Positions 1-8,319 of a stretch of 64,000 bases of DNA are shown one piece after another. Made by a program: the position numbers and the translations under genes. The stretch's first letter is position 1, and each line of letters begins with the position of its first letter. The stretch comes from Arthrobacter sp. NicSoilB8. Lineage in GTDB: Bacteria; Actinomycetota; Actinomycetes; Actinomycetales; Micrococcaceae. A model generated the notes under the pieces. That model did not search any database, was not told the DNA's origin, and saw only the letters and a list, made by a program, of their open reading frames with translations. The stretch covers positions 62,001-126,000 of the forward strand of contig NZ_AP024655.1 of assembly GCF_019977355.1 (NCBI RefSeq), in the 5' to 3' direction.

Positions 1-1
1 C

Positions 2-286
2 CACGACGCCGGGCGGCTTCCCGCCGAGTTCCGCGGACTTCACAACGGGCACGAGGGCAGCCACCACTTCCTGGTGGATGACTTCGCCACGGCCGTCGCC
101 ACCGGCACGCTCCCGCCCGTCAACGCCTGGGAGGCCGCCCGCTACACACTCCCGGGGATCGTGGCGCACGAGTCCGCCCTCCGCGGCGGCGAGCGGCTTC
201 CCGTGCCGGACCACGGCGACGCGCCGGCCCGGCTGCCCGCACAGGTATCTGGCGGGGAAGGATCTGACGGGGAAGCCCGGCGGTAG
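2..286 (+). CDS. Gfo/Idh/MocA-type oxidoreductase, C-terminal end (5' part outside window)
   Basis: Only the last 94 codons are present, read in frame from base 2 to the TAG at 284-286. The segment HEGSHHFLVDDF followed by PPVNAWEAARYTLPGIVAHESAL is typical of the C-terminus of Gfo/Idh/MocA NAD(P)-dependent sugar or polyol dehydrogenases, where this region closes the substrate-binding domain. The NAD-binding Rossmann half lies outside the window. The LacI gene starts two bases after the stop, so both are probably cotranscribed, as expected for a carbohydrate locus with its own regulator. The substrate cannot be told. Confidence 0.7.
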   Translation, partial: HDAGRLPAEFRGLHNGHEGSHHFLVDDFATAVATGTLPPVNAWEAARYTLPGIVAHESALRGGERLPVPDHGDAPARLPAQVSGGEGSDGEARR

Positions 287-287
287 C

Positions 288-1337
288 ATGGTCACTGTGC
301 CACACTCGCCAGCCTCCGCCAGGCCCACGATCACCCGCAAAGACGTGGCCCGGCTGGCGGGCGTCAGCACCGCCGTCGTCAGTTATGTGGTGAACGACGG
401 CCCCAAGCGGGTCTCCCCGGTGACGGCCGCAAAAGTGCGCGAGGCCATCAGCGCCCTCGGGTACCGGCCGAATGCCGCGGCGAGGGCACTGAAACTGGGC
501 TCCAGCGAGATGCTCGGCATGGTGGTCGCGGACACCACCAACCCTTTCTTCGCCGCCCTGGCCCGCGCCGTGGAGGAGGCTGCGGCGGCGCGGGGCTACG
601 CGCTGCTGCTGGCCAACTCGGGGGGATCGGCGGCCAATGAACGCCGCCAGGTCAGGAACCTCGCGAGCCGCCGCGTCGACGGCGTCTTCCTCTCCAGCGT
701 ATTGTTCGAACCCGACCTGACCGAGCTGGAGCATTCGGAGATCCCCGCCGTGCTGCTCAACCACAGCAGCGAGGTGCCCGGCTTCAACTCGGTCGGTGTG
801 GAGCTGCAGGAAGGCTCCCGGCGCGCCGTCGAGCACCTGGTGGGCCACGGCCACCGCAAGATCGCGCTGGTCATGGGCATGAATGTGGGCAATGATCTGG
901 ACGGGCGCGAGATCGGGTGGCAGGAGGGGCTCGCGGACGCCGGGCTTCCGGAAGGGCCGATTGTGCGCTGCGACTTCGACCGCCAGGGCGGCTACCGGGC
1001 CGGGCAGCGGCTGCTCCTGGCCGCCGACCGTCCCACCGCCGTGTTTGTCAGCTCCGACCTGCAGGCTGTTGGCCTGCTCCGCGCGGTGCACGAGGCCGGA
1101 CTGCGGGTCCCGGAGGACCTGGCGGTCTTCTCCTTCGACGGCTCGGCCGAGGCGGAGTACAGCTGGCCGCCGCTGAGCACGGTCGCGCAGCCCGTGGAGG
1201 CCATGGCCGAGGCCGCCGTCGAAGCGCTCATCAACTTCGACGGCGTGTCTCCCACCCGGAACAGGACCTTCCCCGTGGACCTGGTCCTGCGCGCGTCCTG
1301 CGGCTGCGTGCCCGTGCCCGCCGCGCCTGCCGGGTAG
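288..1337 (+). CDS. LacI-family transcriptional regulator
   Basis: 349 aa, the usual LacI length. The N-terminal helix-turn-helix is clear at about residues 11-60 (TRKDVARLAGVSTAVVSYVVND, then the hinge segment GYRPNAAARALK). It is followed by a periplasmic-binding-protein-like ligand domain (GMVVADTTNPFFAALARAVE, RRVDGVFLSS, FSFDGS). ATG 288 is chosen because it puts the HTH at the usual distance from the start and lies two bases after the upstream stop; the frame stays open further upstream, but the sequence there is not LacI-like. It probably represses the upstream sugar-oxidoreductase operon in response to a carbohydrate; the ligand is unknown. Confidence 0.9.
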   Translation: MVTVPHSPASARPTITRKDVARLAGVSTAVVSYVVNDGPKRVSPVTAAKVREAISALGYRPNAAARALKLGSSEMLGMVVADTTNPFFAALARAVEEAAAARGYALLLANSGGSAANERRQVRNLASRRVDGVFLSSVLFEPDLTELEHSEIPAVLLNHSSEVPGFNSVGVELQEGSRRAVEHLVGHGHRKIALVMGMNVGNDLDGREIGWQEGLADAGLPEGPIVRCDFDRQGGYRAGQRLLLAADRPTAVFVSSDLQAVGLLRAVHEAGLRVPEDLAVFSFDGSAEAEYSWPPLSTVAQPVEAMAEAAVEALINFDGVSPTRNRTFPVDLVLRASCGCVPVPAAPAG

Positions 1338-1374
1338 GCCCGTCGGCTAGGCCCGCCGGGTAGGCCCGCGCCTG

Positions 1375-1468
1375 CGGAGTTTCCCCACCTTCAACGCCGC
1401 GACGCCGCCAAACACCGGCGATTCGGCGCAACACGCCAGTCGGAGCTCACGAAGGTGGGGAAACTCCG
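1375..1468. repeat. Perfect 18-bp inverted repeat flanking a 58-nt spacer
   Basis: CGGAGTTTCCCCACCTTC (1375-1392) is exactly repeated in reverse complement at 1451-1468, between the convergent LacI and GntR genes. The spacer is rich in short G/C runs. The arms are too far apart for an ordinary terminator hairpin and have no T-tract. It could be a REP-like or miniature mobile element. No second copy was noticed in this window. Confidence 0.7.
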
Positions 1469-1503
1469 ACGCCGTCGCCGGGCTTGCCCTGGCCGGGCGT
1501 GCG

Positions 1504-2265
1504 TCACTCCCCGTGGACGGCGGACTGGCGTTCCTCTGAGCGGTCCAGATAGGCCAGCAGAAGGTCTCCGGCGCGGTCCAGGTCTCCGGCTTCCAAGGCC
1601 GCGCAGATTTCCTCGTTGTCCGCCAGCCAGCCCCGGTAGAAGTGTGCGTCCAGGGTGGCCTTGTGGAAAAAGAGCCGCATCTCGGCCAGGACCTGGGCCA
1701 TGATGGTGTCCAGCCGCCGGCTGTCGGCCAGGGCCACGATCGCGCCGTGGAAATGCTGGTTGGCGTTGCCCAGGCCCTCCTCGTCGTCGGCGGCGGCCGC
1801 GGCTTTGCCTTCCTCCACTGCCGCGCGGACCGCCGCCACGCGCTCGGGGCTGCCGCCGCCGCGGATCGCGCTCACCTCAATGGCGCGGCGCACCGCGTAG
1901 ACGTCGTGGATGTCGCCGGGCTCCAGGCTGGCCACGAAGACGCCCCGGTTCGGGTGGCGGACCACCAGGCGCTCGGCCGCCAGCTCGGCGAAGGCCTCCC
2001 GGACCGTGTTCCGGGAGACGCCCAGGTCCTCCGCGATGGTCGATTCCGTGAGCCGGGCTCCCGGCAGCAGCAGGCCTTCCGCCAGCTGGAGGCGCAGCTC
2101 CGCCGCCACCCGGTCCGCCACCGACGGGACCGCCACCCGCAGCCGCGCCGCCGCGCCCAGCGCGGCACCCGCTGCGGCGCCGCGCTTGCTCCCCGCCCCG
2201 GCTCCGGGCGCCGCGGTGTGCTGCCTGGCGGAAAGGGTTCGGGATCCTGCTTGGGAGCTGGTCAT
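1504..2265 (-). CDS. GntR-family (FadR/FCD subfamily) transcriptional regulator
   Basis: 253 aa. A low-complexity Ala/Gly-rich N-terminus (about 45 residues) precedes a winged HTH (VADRVAAELRLQLAEG ... LTESTIAEDLGVSRNTVREAF, about 48-100) and an FCD effector domain (DVYAVRRAIEVSAIR ... NQHFHGAIV ... MRLFFHK). FCD proteins usually bind small carboxylates through a metal site. The gene is divergent from the pxp operon across 106 bp, which contains a FadR-type operator core at 2308-2318. It is therefore the likely local repressor of that operon. Because the first 40 residues are low-complexity, an internal start is possible. Confidence 0.88.
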   Translation of the reverse strand: MTSSQAGSRTLSARQHTAAPGAGAGSKRGAAAGAALGAAARLRVAVPSVADRVAAELRLQLAEGLLLPGARLTESTIAEDLGVSRNTVREAFAELAAERLVVRHPNRGVFVASLEPGDIHDVYAVRRAIEVSAIRGGGSPERVAAVRAAVEEGKAAAAADDEEGLGNANQHFHGAIVALADSRRLDTIMAQVLAEMRLFFHKATLDAHFYRGWLADNEEICAALEAGDLDRAGDLLLAYLDRSEERQSAVHGE

Positions 2266-2307
2266 ACTCCAGAATTTACACGATCGTCACATCGTTGGAT
2301 TGAAGAA

Positions 2308-2318
2308 TCGTTGAACAA
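2308..2318. promoter_or_regulatory. FCD-GntR operator-like site
   Basis: TCGTTGAACAA matches the FadR-subfamily core TNGTNNNACNA. It lies inside a larger inverted repeat (GATTG 2298-2302, CAATC 2316-2320), and ATCGTTG occurs twice (2291-2297, 2307-2313). It sits between the divergent GntR and pxpA genes, where a repressor site is expected. Confidence 0.55.
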
Positions 2319-2371
2319 TCTGAACTTTTGGTGCATCCTAGAAGAGGCACAACCATGAGATGAGGATCACA

Positions 2372-3130
2372 ATGGCAACGATCGACCTGAACAGCGACGT
2401 CGGCGAGTCGTACGGACGCTGGACGCTGGGCGACGATCTGGCGATGTTCCGCTCCGTCTCCAGCGCCAACGTGGCGTGCGGATTCCACGCCGGCGACCCC
2501 AGCGTGATCCGCCGGACCTGCCGCGAAGCGGTGGCTGCCGGCGTCATGATCGGCGCGCACGTCGGCTACCGCGACCTCGCCGGTTTCGGCCGCCGCTTCC
2601 TGGATATCGATCCCGGCGAACTGGCGGACGACGTCGTCTACCAGATCGGCGCGCTGCAGGCGCTGGCCGCCGCAGAAGGCGGCAAGGTCACCTACGTCAA
2701 GCCGCACGGCGGGCTCTACAACGCGATCGTCTCGCACACCGCGCAGGCGCGGGCCGTCGTCGAGGCCGTGAAATCGGTGGATCCGAACCTGCCGATACTG
2801 GGCCTCCCGGGCTCGGAGGTCCTGCGCCTGGCCGAGGCCGCCGGGCTCCGGGCCGTCACCGAGGCCTTCGCGGACCGGGCGTACAACCCGGACGGAACCC
2901 TCGTCTCCCGCACGCTTCCGGGAGCCGTGCTGCACGACCACGCGGAGGTCACGGAGCATGTCCTCCGGATGGCCACCGACTCCGCCGTCCGCACGATCGA
3001 CGGCTCCATCCTGAGGATCCGCGCAGAGAGCATCTGCGTGCACGGCGACTCCCCGGGAGCCGTCACCATGGCCGCCGCCGTCCGCGCGGCGCTCAACGCC
3101 GCCGGGATCGGAACCGCCGCGTTCGTCTAA
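2372..3130 (+). CDS. pxpA: 5-oxoprolinase subunit PxpA (LamB/YcsF family)
   Basis: 252 aa, the normal family length. The family signature is present: [11 protein letters not shown] at the N-terminus, [11 protein letters not shown] near residue 40 and VKPHGGLYN near residue 110. PxpA works with PxpB and PxpC in ATP-dependent opening of 5-oxo-L-proline to glutamate. ATG 2372 is preferred over ATG 2360 because GAGGA (2362-2366) lies five bases upstream and [12 protein letters not shown] is the usual N-terminus. It is the first gene of the operon pxpA - transporter - pxpBC - biotin carboxylase. Confidence 0.92.
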   Translation: MATIDLNSDVGESYGRWTLGDDLAMFRSVSSANVACGFHAGDPSVIRRTCREAVAAGVMIGAHVGYRDLAGFGRRFLDIDPGELADDVVYQIGALQALAAAEGGKVTYVKPHGGLYNAIVSHTAQARAVVEAVKSVDPNLPILGLPGSEVLRLAEAAGLRAVTEAFADRAYNPDGTLVSRTLPGAVLHDHAEVTEHVLRMATDSAVRTIDGSILRIRAESICVHGDSPGAVTMAAAVRAALNAAGIGTAAFV

Positions 3131-3203
3131 GCCAGTCCGCAGCACACCGCACTACTTCACACACCAAGCAACAGGCAGCACCCCGCACACCTGGAGGAAA
3201 ATC

Positions 3204-4541
3204 ATGACCACACCGCAGCAGGCCGTTCCGGCCGCCAGCAAGAGGAAGCTGCCGCCCGGCGCCCTCAAGGCGTACATCGCCAGCCTTACCGGCACGTCGC
3301 TGGAATACTACGACTTCGCGATCTACTCCGTCGCGTCGGCGCTGATCTTCCCCAAGATCTTCTTCCCCGTGGGCGATGAGCTGGTCGGCCTGCTGCTGTC
3401 CTTCTCCACCTTCGCTGTCGGCTACCTCGCCCGCCCCATCGGCGGCGTGATCTTCGGCCGGCTCGGCGACAAGATCGGCCGCAAGCACGTCCTGGTGGTC
3501 ACCCTGATGCTGATCGGCGTCGCCACCGTGCTCATCGGCGTGCTGCCCGACTACTCGGCCATCGGCGTCGCCGCCCCGGCGATCCTGGTCCTGCTGCGCC
3601 TGGCGCAGGGTATCGGCGTCGGCGGTGAGTGGGGCGGAGCCGTCCTGCTCTCCAGCGAATTCGGCGATGCACGCAAGCGCGGCTTCTGGTCCTCGGCTGC
3701 CCAGATCGGCCCGCCAGCCGGCAACCTGATGGCCAACGGCGTCCTGGCCCTCCTCGCGGCATCCCTGAGCACCGAGGCCTTCCTGTCGTGGGGCTGGCGC
3801 GTGGCCTTCCTCGCCTCGGCCCTGCTGGTGGTCTTCGGGCTGCTGATCCGGCTCAAGCTCGAGGAAACCCCGGTTTTCAAGGCCATCCAGGCCCACGGCG
3901 AGGCCCCCAAGGCCCCCATCAAGGAGGTCTTCACCAAGGAACCCCGCGCCCTCGTGGCCGCCGCCCTGTCACGCATCTGCCCCGACGTGCTCTACTCCCT
4001 CTTCACGGTGTTCGTGGCCCTCTACGCCACCAAGCAGCTGGGCATGACCACGGGCAACGTCCTCGGCGCCATCCTGATCGGTTCCGCCTTCCAGCTGGTG
4101 CTGATCCCCGCGGCCGGCGCCCTCACGGACCGCTTCAACCGCCGCCTCGTCTACGGCATCGCCACGGTCGGAACCGCCCTGTACATCCCGCTGTTCTTCC
4201 TCATGATCCAGGGCAAGTCCGTGCTCATGCTGACCATCGGCGTCGTGATCGGGCTCGCATTCCACGCCTTCATGTACGGCCCGCAGGCGGCCTTCATCAC
4301 CGAGCAGTTCCCCGCCCGCCTGCGCTACGCCGGCAGCTCGCTGGCCTACACCCTCGCCGGTGTGATCGGCGGCGCCGTGGCACCGCTGATCTTCACGGCC
4401 CTCTACGCCGCGACCGGCAACTGGTACATCATCGCCGGCTACCTGGCCGTCGCCGCCGTCGTGACGGTGATCGGCCTGGTCATCGGCCGGAACCCGCATA
4501 CCGAGGAAGAAGAGCGGCTCCTGCAGGAAGCCCACGCCTGA
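3204..4541 (+). CDS. MFS transporter, metabolite:H+ symporter (MHS) family
   Basis: 445 aa with about twelve hydrophobic segments. MHS signatures are visible: TSLEYYDFAIYSVASALIF in TM1, GRLGDKIGRKHVL between TM2 and TM3, and RLAQGIGVGGEWGGAVLL in TM4. Family members carry organic acids and betaines (e.g. ProP, ShiA, KgtP types). TGGAGGAAAATC precedes the ATG, a strong ribosome-binding site. Lying between pxpA and pxpBC, it probably imports the lactam or carboxylate used by the operon, 5-oxoproline being the simplest candidate. Confidence 0.88.
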   Translation: MTTPQQAVPAASKRKLPPGALKAYIASLTGTSLEYYDFAIYSVASALIFPKIFFPVGDELVGLLLSFSTFAVGYLARPIGGVIFGRLGDKIGRKHVLVVTLMLIGVATVLIGVLPDYSAIGVAAPAILVLLRLAQGIGVGGEWGGAVLLSSEFGDARKRGFWSSAAQIGPPAGNLMANGVLALLAASLSTEAFLSWGWRVAFLASALLVVFGLLIRLKLEETPVFKAIQAHGEAPKAPIKEVFTKEPRALVAAALSRICPDVLYSLFTVFVALYATKQLGMTTGNVLGAILIGSAFQLVLIPAAGALTDRFNRRLVYGIATVGTALYIPLFFLMIQGKSVLMLTIGVVIGLAFHAFMYGPQAAFITEQFPARLRYAGSSLAYTLAGVIGGAVAPLIFTALYAATGNWYIIAGYLAVAAVVTVIGLVIGRNPHTEEEERLLQEAHA

Positions 4542-4588
4542 GCGGCGCGGACTCTTCCCAGATAACGGCGGCAATCATGGAGACAGCA

Positions 4589-6409
4589 ATGGAAACCCTG
4601 GCAGTTCAGCAGGACACGGCCCACAACGGCGCGGCACGGCAGGACACCACCCGCAAGGTCCGCTCCGTGCGGGCCGTGGGAACGCGCGCGGTCCTCGCCG
4701 AGCTCGCCGGCACCCAGGACGTGCTTGCCCTGCAGGCGCTGCTCCTCGAGAAGCCGCTGCCGGGCCAGCAGGACATCCTGGCCGCGGCCGAGACCGTCCT
4801 GGTCAGGGCCGACTCCCCGGCCTCGGCCCGGCGCATCGCCGCCCGTCTGCTGCAGCTCGACCTCACCGCGCCCGTGCAGCGCGACGGCGAGCTGGTGGTG
4901 ATCGACACCGTGTACGACGGCGAGGACCTCGCCGAAGTCGGCCGGCTCACCGGCCTTGGAACCGAGGGCGTGATCGCCGCCCATTCCGGCCAGGTCTGGA
5001 CCGTGGCCTTCGCCGGCTTCGCACCCGGATTCGGCTACATGGTGGGGGAGAACCAGCAGCTGGAAGTGCCCCGCCGCAGCTCGCCGCGCACCGCCGTCCC
5101 CGCGGGTTCCGTGGCGCTGGCCGGCAACTACTCGGCTGTTTACCCGCGCCGTTCCCCGGGCGGGTGGCAGCTGATCGGGCGCACCGACGCCAAGATGTGG
5201 GACCTGGACCGGGAACAGCCCGCCCTGGCCGCCCCCGGCCACCGCGTGCAGTTCCGTCCCGTCCGCGACGCGGTCGCGCTAGCCGCTGAGTCATTGGCTG
5301 GGTCACTCGTAGTGCCAGTCACAGAGCAAGTCGCCGAGCCTGCCGCCGCGGGCTCCGGCACAGTGAATCCCGGCACGGCGAATCCCGGAACGGTGCCGGA
5401 GCCGGCCGCTCGGGACACCAGCTCCGGGCAGGACGTCACGTCGGGCCTCCGGATCGTTTCGCCGGGCCTGCTGAGCCTCGTCCAGGACCTCGGCCGGCAC
5501 GGCCACTCCGGCCTCGGCGTCTCCACCGCCGGCGCGCTGGACCGGGCCTCGCTGCGCCGGGCCAACCGCCTGGTCGGGAACGCGCCGTCGGCCGCGGCGA
5601 TTGAGACCGTCGCCGGCGGACTCAAGGTCCGGGCCGTGCGGGACCAGGTCCTCGCGGTCGCCGGGGCACCGTCGGAACTGAGCATCGAGTCGGCGCCGGA
5701 CGGCGCCGGCGACACCTGGCTCCGCACCGTGCCGGTGGCCACCCCGTTTGCGCTGCTCGACGGCGAAACGCTCAGCCTCGGCGCGCCGCGCAGCGGCTTC
5801 CGCAGCTACCTCGCGGTCCGCGGCGGCGTGGATGCCGCCCCCGTGCTGGGCAGCCGTTCCACGGACACCATGTCGGGGATCGGTCCCGCGCCCCTGGCCG
5901 CCGGGCAGGTCCTTGCCGCGGGCGGCGAGGCCGAGTCCGGCGTCGTCGGGCATCCCGAACTGCAGCCGGACTATCCGGGCACCGGGGTGACCGTCCTCGA
6001 CGTCGTCCCCGGCCCCCGCGCCGACTGGTTTGACCGGTCGGCGCTGGATGCTTTCACCGGCCAGGACTGGTCCGTGCTGCCGCAGTCCAACCGCGTCGGC
6101 ATGCGGCTGGACGGAACCCCGCTGCAGCGCACCCGCCAGGGCGAACTGCCCAGCGAAGGCACCGTGGCCGGCGCCCTGCAGGTCCCGCCGGAGGGCCTGC
6201 CCGTGCTCTTCCTGGCCGACCATCCGATCACGGGCGGCTACCCGGTGATCGCCGTGGTGGTCGACTCCCAGCTTGATCTGGCCGCGCAGGTCCCCATCGG
6301 CGGCAAGATCCGCTTCCGCTGGGCCAAAGACGAACTGCACACGGCGCCCCCGGCCACCGAACACGCCACCCCTGAAGAAGCCACCACCGAAGAAGAAGTG
6401 AGTAACTGA
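4589..6409 (+). CDS. Fused 5-oxoprolinase subunits PxpB-PxpC (KipI-KipA / AHS1-AHS2)
   Basis: 606 aa carrying two subunits that are separate proteins in Bacillus and E. coli. The PxpB/AHS1 half (about 20-235) shows [11 protein letters not shown] and [17 protein letters not shown]...[11 protein letters not shown]. The PxpC/AHS2 half (about 285-590) shows [33 protein letters not shown] and [14 protein letters not shown] Pro/Gly/Thr-rich linker (about 245-285) joins them. ATG 4589 has GGAGA five bases upstream; ATG 4577 is an alternative. The stop overlaps the next start (ATGA), indicating translational coupling. The same AHS1-AHS2 order occurs in urea carboxylase, relevant because the next gene is a biotin carboxylase. 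Confidence 0.9.
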   Translation: METLAVQQDTAHNGAARQDTTRKVRSVRAVGTRAVLAELAGTQDVLALQALLLEKPLPGQQDILAAAETVLVRADSPASARRIAARLLQLDLTAPVQRDGELVVIDTVYDGEDLAEVGRLTGLGTEGVIAAHSGQVWTVAFAGFAPGFGYMVGENQQLEVPRRSSPRTAVPAGSVALAGNYSAVYPRRSPGGWQLIGRTDAKMWDLDREQPALAAPGHRVQFRPVRDAVALAAESLAGSLVVPVTEQVAEPAAAGSGTVNPGTANPGTVPEPAARDTSSGQDVTSGLRIVSPGLLSLVQDLGRHGHSGLGVSTAGALDRASLRRANRLVGNAPSAAAIETVAGGLKVRAVRDQVLAVAGAPSELSIESAPDGAGDTWLRTVPVATPFALLDGETLSLGAPRSGFRSYLAVRGGVDAAPVLGSRSTDTMSGIGPAPLAAGQVLAAGGEAESGVVGHPELQPDYPGTGVTVLDVVPGPRADWFDRSALDAFTGQDWSVLPQSNRVGMRLDGTPLQRTRQGELPSEGTVAGALQVPPEGLPVLFLADHPITGGYPVIAVVVDSQLDLAAQVPIGGKIRFRWAKDELHTAPPATEHATPEEATTEEEVSN

Positions 6410-8163
6410 TGCGCAAGGTCCTGATCGCCAACCGTGGAGAAATCGCGGTCCGCATAGCCCGGGCCTGCGACGACGCGCAGCTGGCCTCCGCCGCCGTGTA
6501 CGCCGACATCGACGCCGACGCCCTGCACGTCTCCGCCGCGGACGAAGCCTTCAGCCTCAACGGCAACTCGCCCGCGGACACCTACCTGAACATCCCCAAG
6601 CTGCTCGCCGTGGCCGCCGAGTCGGGAGCGGACGCCGTCCACCCGGGCTATGGCTTCCTCTCCGAGAACGCAGACTTCGCCCAGGCCGTCCTGGACGCCG
6701 GACTGACCTGGATCGGCCCCAGCCCGGACGCCATCCGGCTGCTCGGCAACAAGATCACCGCCCGCGACGCCGCCGTCCGGGCCGGCGCGCCGCTGGTCGC
6801 CGGCAGCGACGGCCCCGTGGACACGGCCGCCGAGGCCCGCGCGTTCGCCGAACAGCACGGCCTGCCCATCGCCATCAAGGCCGCCTTCGGCGGCGGCGGG
6901 CGCGGCATGAAGGTGGTCCGGGTCCTGGACGAGGTCGAGGAAGCCTTCGACTCCGCCGTCCGCGAAGCTATCGCCGCCTTCGGCCGCGGTGAGTGCTTCG
7001 TGGAGCGCTATCTGGACCGCCCCCGCCACGTCGAGGCGCAGGTCCTCGCGGACACGCACGGCAACGTCGTCGTCGTCGGAACCCGCGACTGCTCGCTGCA
7101 GCGCCGGCACCAGAAGCTCCTCGAGGAGGCGCCCGCCCCGTTCCTCAGCGAAGAGCAGACCACGCTGATTTACGACGCCGCCAAGGCCGTCTGCCGGGAA
7201 GCCGGCTACTCCGGCGCCGGCACGGTGGAGTTCCTGGTCGCCGCGGACGGCACCGTGGCGTTCCTCGAGGTCAACACCCGCCTGCAGGTGGAGCACCCCA
7301 TCACCGAGGAAACCACCGGTATCGACCTCGTCCAGGAACAGTTCCGGATCGCCGCGGGGGAGCCGCTGCGCCTCACCGAGGACCCGGCGCCGCGCGGGCA
7401 CGCCTTCGAATTCCGGCTCAACGCCGAGGACGTGGGCCGCGGCTTCCTGCCCTCGCCCGGCACCATCGGCGAGTTCGCCGTCCCCACCGGCCCGGGCATC
7501 AGGCTCGACACCGGGGTCCGCTCCGGCTCCTTCGTCGCTCCGCAGTTCGACTCCCTGCTCGCGAAGCTGATCGTCACCGGCGCGGACCGCCAGCAAGCCC
7601 TGCGCCGCGCCCGCCGGGCCCTCGCCGAGATGCGCATCACCGGGGTCGCCACCGTGCTGCCGTTCCACCGGGCCGTGCTGGAGTCCCCGGACTTCACCTC
7701 CGAGGCCGGGCTGGGCATCCATACCCGCTGGATCGAGACCGACTTCGCGGACACCGTCTCCATCTCAGCCGATCCCGGCTACAGCACCACCGCCCCCGGC
7801 GGCGCACGCCGCACCATCACCGTCGAGGTGGACGGCCGGCGCCTGGCCGTCGGACTGCCGGCAGATCTGCTCGACGGCTGGGCACGCTCGGGCGGGATAC
7901 TGCCCGCGGGGGCGGCTTCGGTGTCCGACGGCGGTTCAGCCGCCATCGATCCGGGGGAGTTGCGGGCCGACATGGCCGGAACCGTGGTGAAGTGGCTCGT
8001 GGAACCTGGCGTCGAGGTCTCGGCCGGGGACCCGGTGGTGGTCCTCGAAGCCATGAAGATGGAAACCCAGGTCTCCGCGCACCGGGCGGGGACCGTCACC
8101 GACGTCCGCACGGAAGCGGGCGGGGTTGTCACGGCCGGAGCGGTCCTGGCCCTGATCGGCTAG
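6409..8163 (+). CDS. Biotin carboxylase with C-terminal biotinyl domain (AccC-BCCP type)
   Basis: 584 aa. An N-terminal biotin-carboxylase domain ([34 protein letters not shown]), an ATP-grasp with [10 protein letters not shown], and the metal/bicarbonate region [18 protein letters not shown] are followed by a biotinyl domain with EAMKMETQ; the biotinylated lysine is about residue 550. It would carboxylate biotin with ATP and bicarbonate. No carboxyltransferase gene is adjacent; by analogy with urea carboxylase the partner could be the AHS1-AHS2 protein encoded immediately upstream. Sharing an ATGA overlap with pxpBC, it belongs to the operon. Whether it takes part in oxoproline cleavage or acts on another lactam/amide is inference. 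Confidence 0.9.
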   Translation: MRKVLIANRGEIAVRIARACDDAQLASAAVYADIDADALHVSAADEAFSLNGNSPADTYLNIPKLLAVAAESGADAVHPGYGFLSENADFAQAVLDAGLTWIGPSPDAIRLLGNKITARDAAVRAGAPLVAGSDGPVDTAAEARAFAEQHGLPIAIKAAFGGGGRGMKVVRVLDEVEEAFDSAVREAIAAFGRGECFVERYLDRPRHVEAQVLADTHGNVVVVGTRDCSLQRRHQKLLEEAPAPFLSEEQTTLIYDAAKAVCREAGYSGAGTVEFLVAADGTVAFLEVNTRLQVEHPITEETTGIDLVQEQFRIAAGEPLRLTEDPAPRGHAFEFRLNAEDVGRGFLPSPGTIGEFAVPTGPGIRLDTGVRSGSFVAPQFDSLLAKLIVTGADRQQALRRARRALAEMRITGVATVLPFHRAVLESPDFTSEAGLGIHTRWIETDFADTVSISADPGYSTTAPGGARRTITVEVDGRRLAVGLPADLLDGWARSGGILPAGAASVSDGGSAAIDPGELRADMAGTVVKWLVEPGVEVSAGDPVVVLEAMKMETQVSAHRAGTVTDVRTEAGGVVTAGAVLALIG

Positions 8164-8191
8164 CTTCCTTCCGGTGTTCGCGCGAGCGAAG

Positions 8192-8219
8192 GGGCCGGTT
8201 CCGCCGGGCGAACCGGCCC
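8192..8219 (+). terminator. Terminator-like hairpin after the pxp operon
   Basis: GGGCCGGTTC (8192-8201) pairs perfectly with GAACCGGCCC (8210-8219) around an 8-nt loop, 28 bases after the stop of the biotin carboxylase gene. There is no T-tract, which is common in high-GC actinobacteria. Confidence 0.5.
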
Positions 8220-8319
8220 GTTGGGGCCTGCGCGGAGGGCAGGCGCGCTGGCCGGCTTTCCGCATTGCAACCCGAGAACGTTTCCGGCCTCGACTCCTGC
8301 CAGATCATTTCTGCTGCGA

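Noticed and set aside
3629..4576. Long plus-strand frame upstream of the PxpB-PxpC fusion
   Set aside because: It is the shadow of the MHS transporter in another frame; Arg/Pro-rich without domains. PxpB sequence starts only after 4589.
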